Shown here in pieces: positions 62,790 to 64,000 of a stretch of DNA of 64,000 nt. Position 1 is the stretch's first letter. Every line of letters starts with the position of its first letter. The notes under the pieces are model-generated. The model saw nothing but the letters and a program-made list of their open reading frames with translations. It did no database searches and had not been told where the DNA came from. The position numbers and the translations under genes are program-made. The stretch covers positions 1 through 64,000 of the forward strand of contig CAKKRE010000033.1 of NCBI GenBank assembly GCA_919902505.1, read 5' to 3'. The DNA is from Nitrospiraceae bacterium. Lineage in GTDB: Bacteria; Nitrospirota; Nitrospiria; Nitrospirales; Nitrospiraceae.

Positions 62790-64000
62790 TCAGTGCCCAT
62801 GCCCGTTTCCATGGTGGCAGCCCGGACGTTCGCCGTCTTCCGTCGGCCCATCCTTGTCCGGACAGGGCAAGTCGTTTTTGTCCTGTATCTCGAACATGGC
62901 CATCATGGCATGATCTTCATGCAAGACGTTATGGCAGTGGATGGGGTACTGCCCTAGAAAATCACGGAACCGCATCAGTAATTCGACCTCGCCCCCCGGA
63001 TCCAACCGCACGACATCTTTCCGCCCCGCTTCGATATCCGCCACGGGCAGCCCGTTTCGTTTCAGCAACAGAAACTCGTTGTGGTGAACATGGATCGGAT
63101 GATCCCACCCGCCTCCGCCGTTCTTGAAGGTCCAGATTTCGGCGGAGTTGCGCTGCACATGCGCGACCACTTGCCCGTCCTTGTAGGGACGCCCGTTAAC
63201 CGTCCACATGCTATTCCCGCGATTAAAGATGAACTCCCGCTTGCCCTGGCAACGCAGCACTTCGTGCGACACATCAGGCCGTTTGCGCAACACCTCGGGC
63301 ACACGGCTGGGGTCTGGAGCATCGCGCACCACGTCGAAGCGCAGCAACGGCACGCCTTTGCTTTCGACATCAGCCGGCTTCGCCCCATTGATGTGGCGCA
63401 ATCGATTCTCAAGACAAATCTGGTCGCCCATCTTAGCTTTGGAAAAATCGATGATGACATCGATCCGTTCGGCCGCCCCCAAGCGCGTCGGCGTCTGCCG
63501 TTCGACCGGACGCTCCAACAAATTCCCGTCATTGGAAATCTGCGTGAAGGTCATGCCGTGACTGAGGAAGAGCTGATAAAACCGTGAGGGACCGGCGTTG
63601 AGGAACCGGAACCGATATTTGCGCCTGGCAACCTGGAAATAGGGCTGAATCACGCCATTCACCAACACCTTGTCGCCTACGACGCCGGCCGTATTGGTGG
63701 TGTCGAGATAGAGCAGGCCGTCGGCCGGATCGAACACTTTGTCCGTCAGCAGAATCGGCACATCATATTCCCCACTCGGCAACCGTAGCGCCATAGGACT
63801 CGGGTCAAGTTCGTTGCCGGAATCCAGTTCGTCGAATAGGAGGAACATACCCGTGAGGCCCTTATACACATTGGCCGCCGTCGCATCGTGCATATGGTCG
63901 TGATACCACAGGGTCCCTAACGCCTCGCTGGGATCGCCCGCGGCAGAGAAGCCGTCGCGGACGCGCGGGTCCAGATCGTAGCCCGCATACTGGTTCGCGT
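62790..64000 (-). CDS. Multicopper oxidase (CotA-like), runs off the right edge
   Basis: The visible 404 codons lack the N-terminus, which lies beyond the window. Copper motifs are complete: WYHDHMHD (type 3), HPIHVHHNEF (HxxHxH) and HCHNVLHEDHAM with type 1 Cys/His and axial Met. The end is His-rich (CHHGNGHGH). It has the bilirubin-oxidase/spore-coat-laccase pattern; substrates may be phenols, metals or bilirubin. It converges on the DUF4124 gene with a 14-base gap. Confidence 0.93.
   Translation of the reverse strand, partial: ANQYAGYDLDPRVRDGFSAAGDPSEALGTLWYHDHMHDATAANVYKGLTGMFLLFDELDSGNELDPSPMALRLPSGEYDVPILLTDKVFDPADGLLYLDTTNTAGVVGDKVLVNGVIQPYFQVARRKYRFRFLNAGPSRFYQLFLSHGMTFTQISNDGNLLERPVERQTPTRLGAAERIDVIIDFSKAKMGDQICLENRLRHINGAKPADVESKGVPLLRFDVVRDAPDPSRVPEVLRKRPDVSHEVLRCQGKREFIFNRGNSMWTVNGRPYKDGQVVAHVQRNSAEIWTFKNGGGGWDHPIHVHHNEFLLLKRNGLPVADIEAGRKDVVRLDPGGEVELLMRFRDFLGQYPIHCHNVLHEDHAMMAMFEIQDKNDLPCPDKDGPTEDGERPGCHHGNGHGH

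Noticed and set aside
1-64000. CRISPR array.
   Set aside because: No series of regularly spaced direct repeats was seen; repeats present are palindromic and dispersed, and no cas gene is visible.

Overview
The window looks like chromosomal DNA of a GC-rich Gram-negative bacterium, most likely a Nitrospira-type member of the Nitrospirota. This is an inference from the mix of proteins (lipoproteins, RND pumps with NodT-type outer-membrane factors, LemA/DUF2207, small PilZ and zinc-knuckle proteins); no rRNA or marker protein confirms it. Coding is dense, and lipoboxes and outer-membrane proteins show a two-membrane envelope. Several genes are broken by single-base changes in homopolymers or by Trp-to-stop changes, so either some loci are decaying or the assembly carries residual long-read errors.

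Layout. 1-8.6 kb: an SGNH-like protein, tRNA-Glu, glycogen branching enzyme GlgB, two lipoproteins, a DUF2235 alpha/beta-hydrolase, a degenerate PilZ protein and several very small genes. 8.7-14.5 kb: a complete RND efflux operon (adaptor, pump, outer-membrane factor) with overlapping genes. 15-24.3 kb: an accessory region with DGPF/YCII proteins, VOC proteins, DoxX, PhnB-like, MoaD-like and Asp-box beta-propeller genes, a broken Mrr nuclease, a broken ParE-type toxin with intact antitoxin, sigma-factor remnants and several families of palindromic repeats. Two near-identical promoter-like sites, TGTCGA-N16-CGAC, precede a DGPF gene and a VOC gene; they fit what is known of ECF42 sigma factors, and an intact ECF42-like sigma gene lies at 26.4-27.6 kb. 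24.4-26.3 kb: an AraC regulator divergent from a tandem SnoaL-like lipoprotein. 27.7-29.7 kb: MIP18, NnrS and hemerythrin genes, a probable nitric-oxide/iron-sulfur stress set. 29.8-35.8 kb: a second RND operon with a STAS gene inside it and a sigma-54-type promoter in front; a three-GAF sigma-54 activator is encoded just upstream (36.8-39.4 kb).

39.7-48.5 kb: LemA with its DUF2207 partner, a large GT-C-like membrane protein joined to a probable (alpha/alpha)6 domain, a flavin-oxidase-fold protein, DUF5069, a GNAT acetyltransferase and a truncated outer-membrane protein. 48.5-53.1 kb: a TumE/TumA-like toxin-antitoxin pair and a type IIG-like restriction-modification enzyme, frameshifted, whose C-terminus reads into a Fic domain; a small Fic-antitoxin-like gene is nested in another frame in the linker. 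53.5 kb: a papain-family peptidase.

55.1-61.5 kb is the most unusual part: an animal-type heme peroxidase/dioxygenase (interrupted by one TGA), a lipoxygenase-family protein and a membrane-bound V4R-like/GAF hybrid histidine kinase lie head to tail, with the last two overlapping by 8 bases. This suggests a lipid-oxidation (oxylipin) pathway coupled to a sensor. A DUF4124 protein follows, and a multicopper oxidase runs off the right edge.
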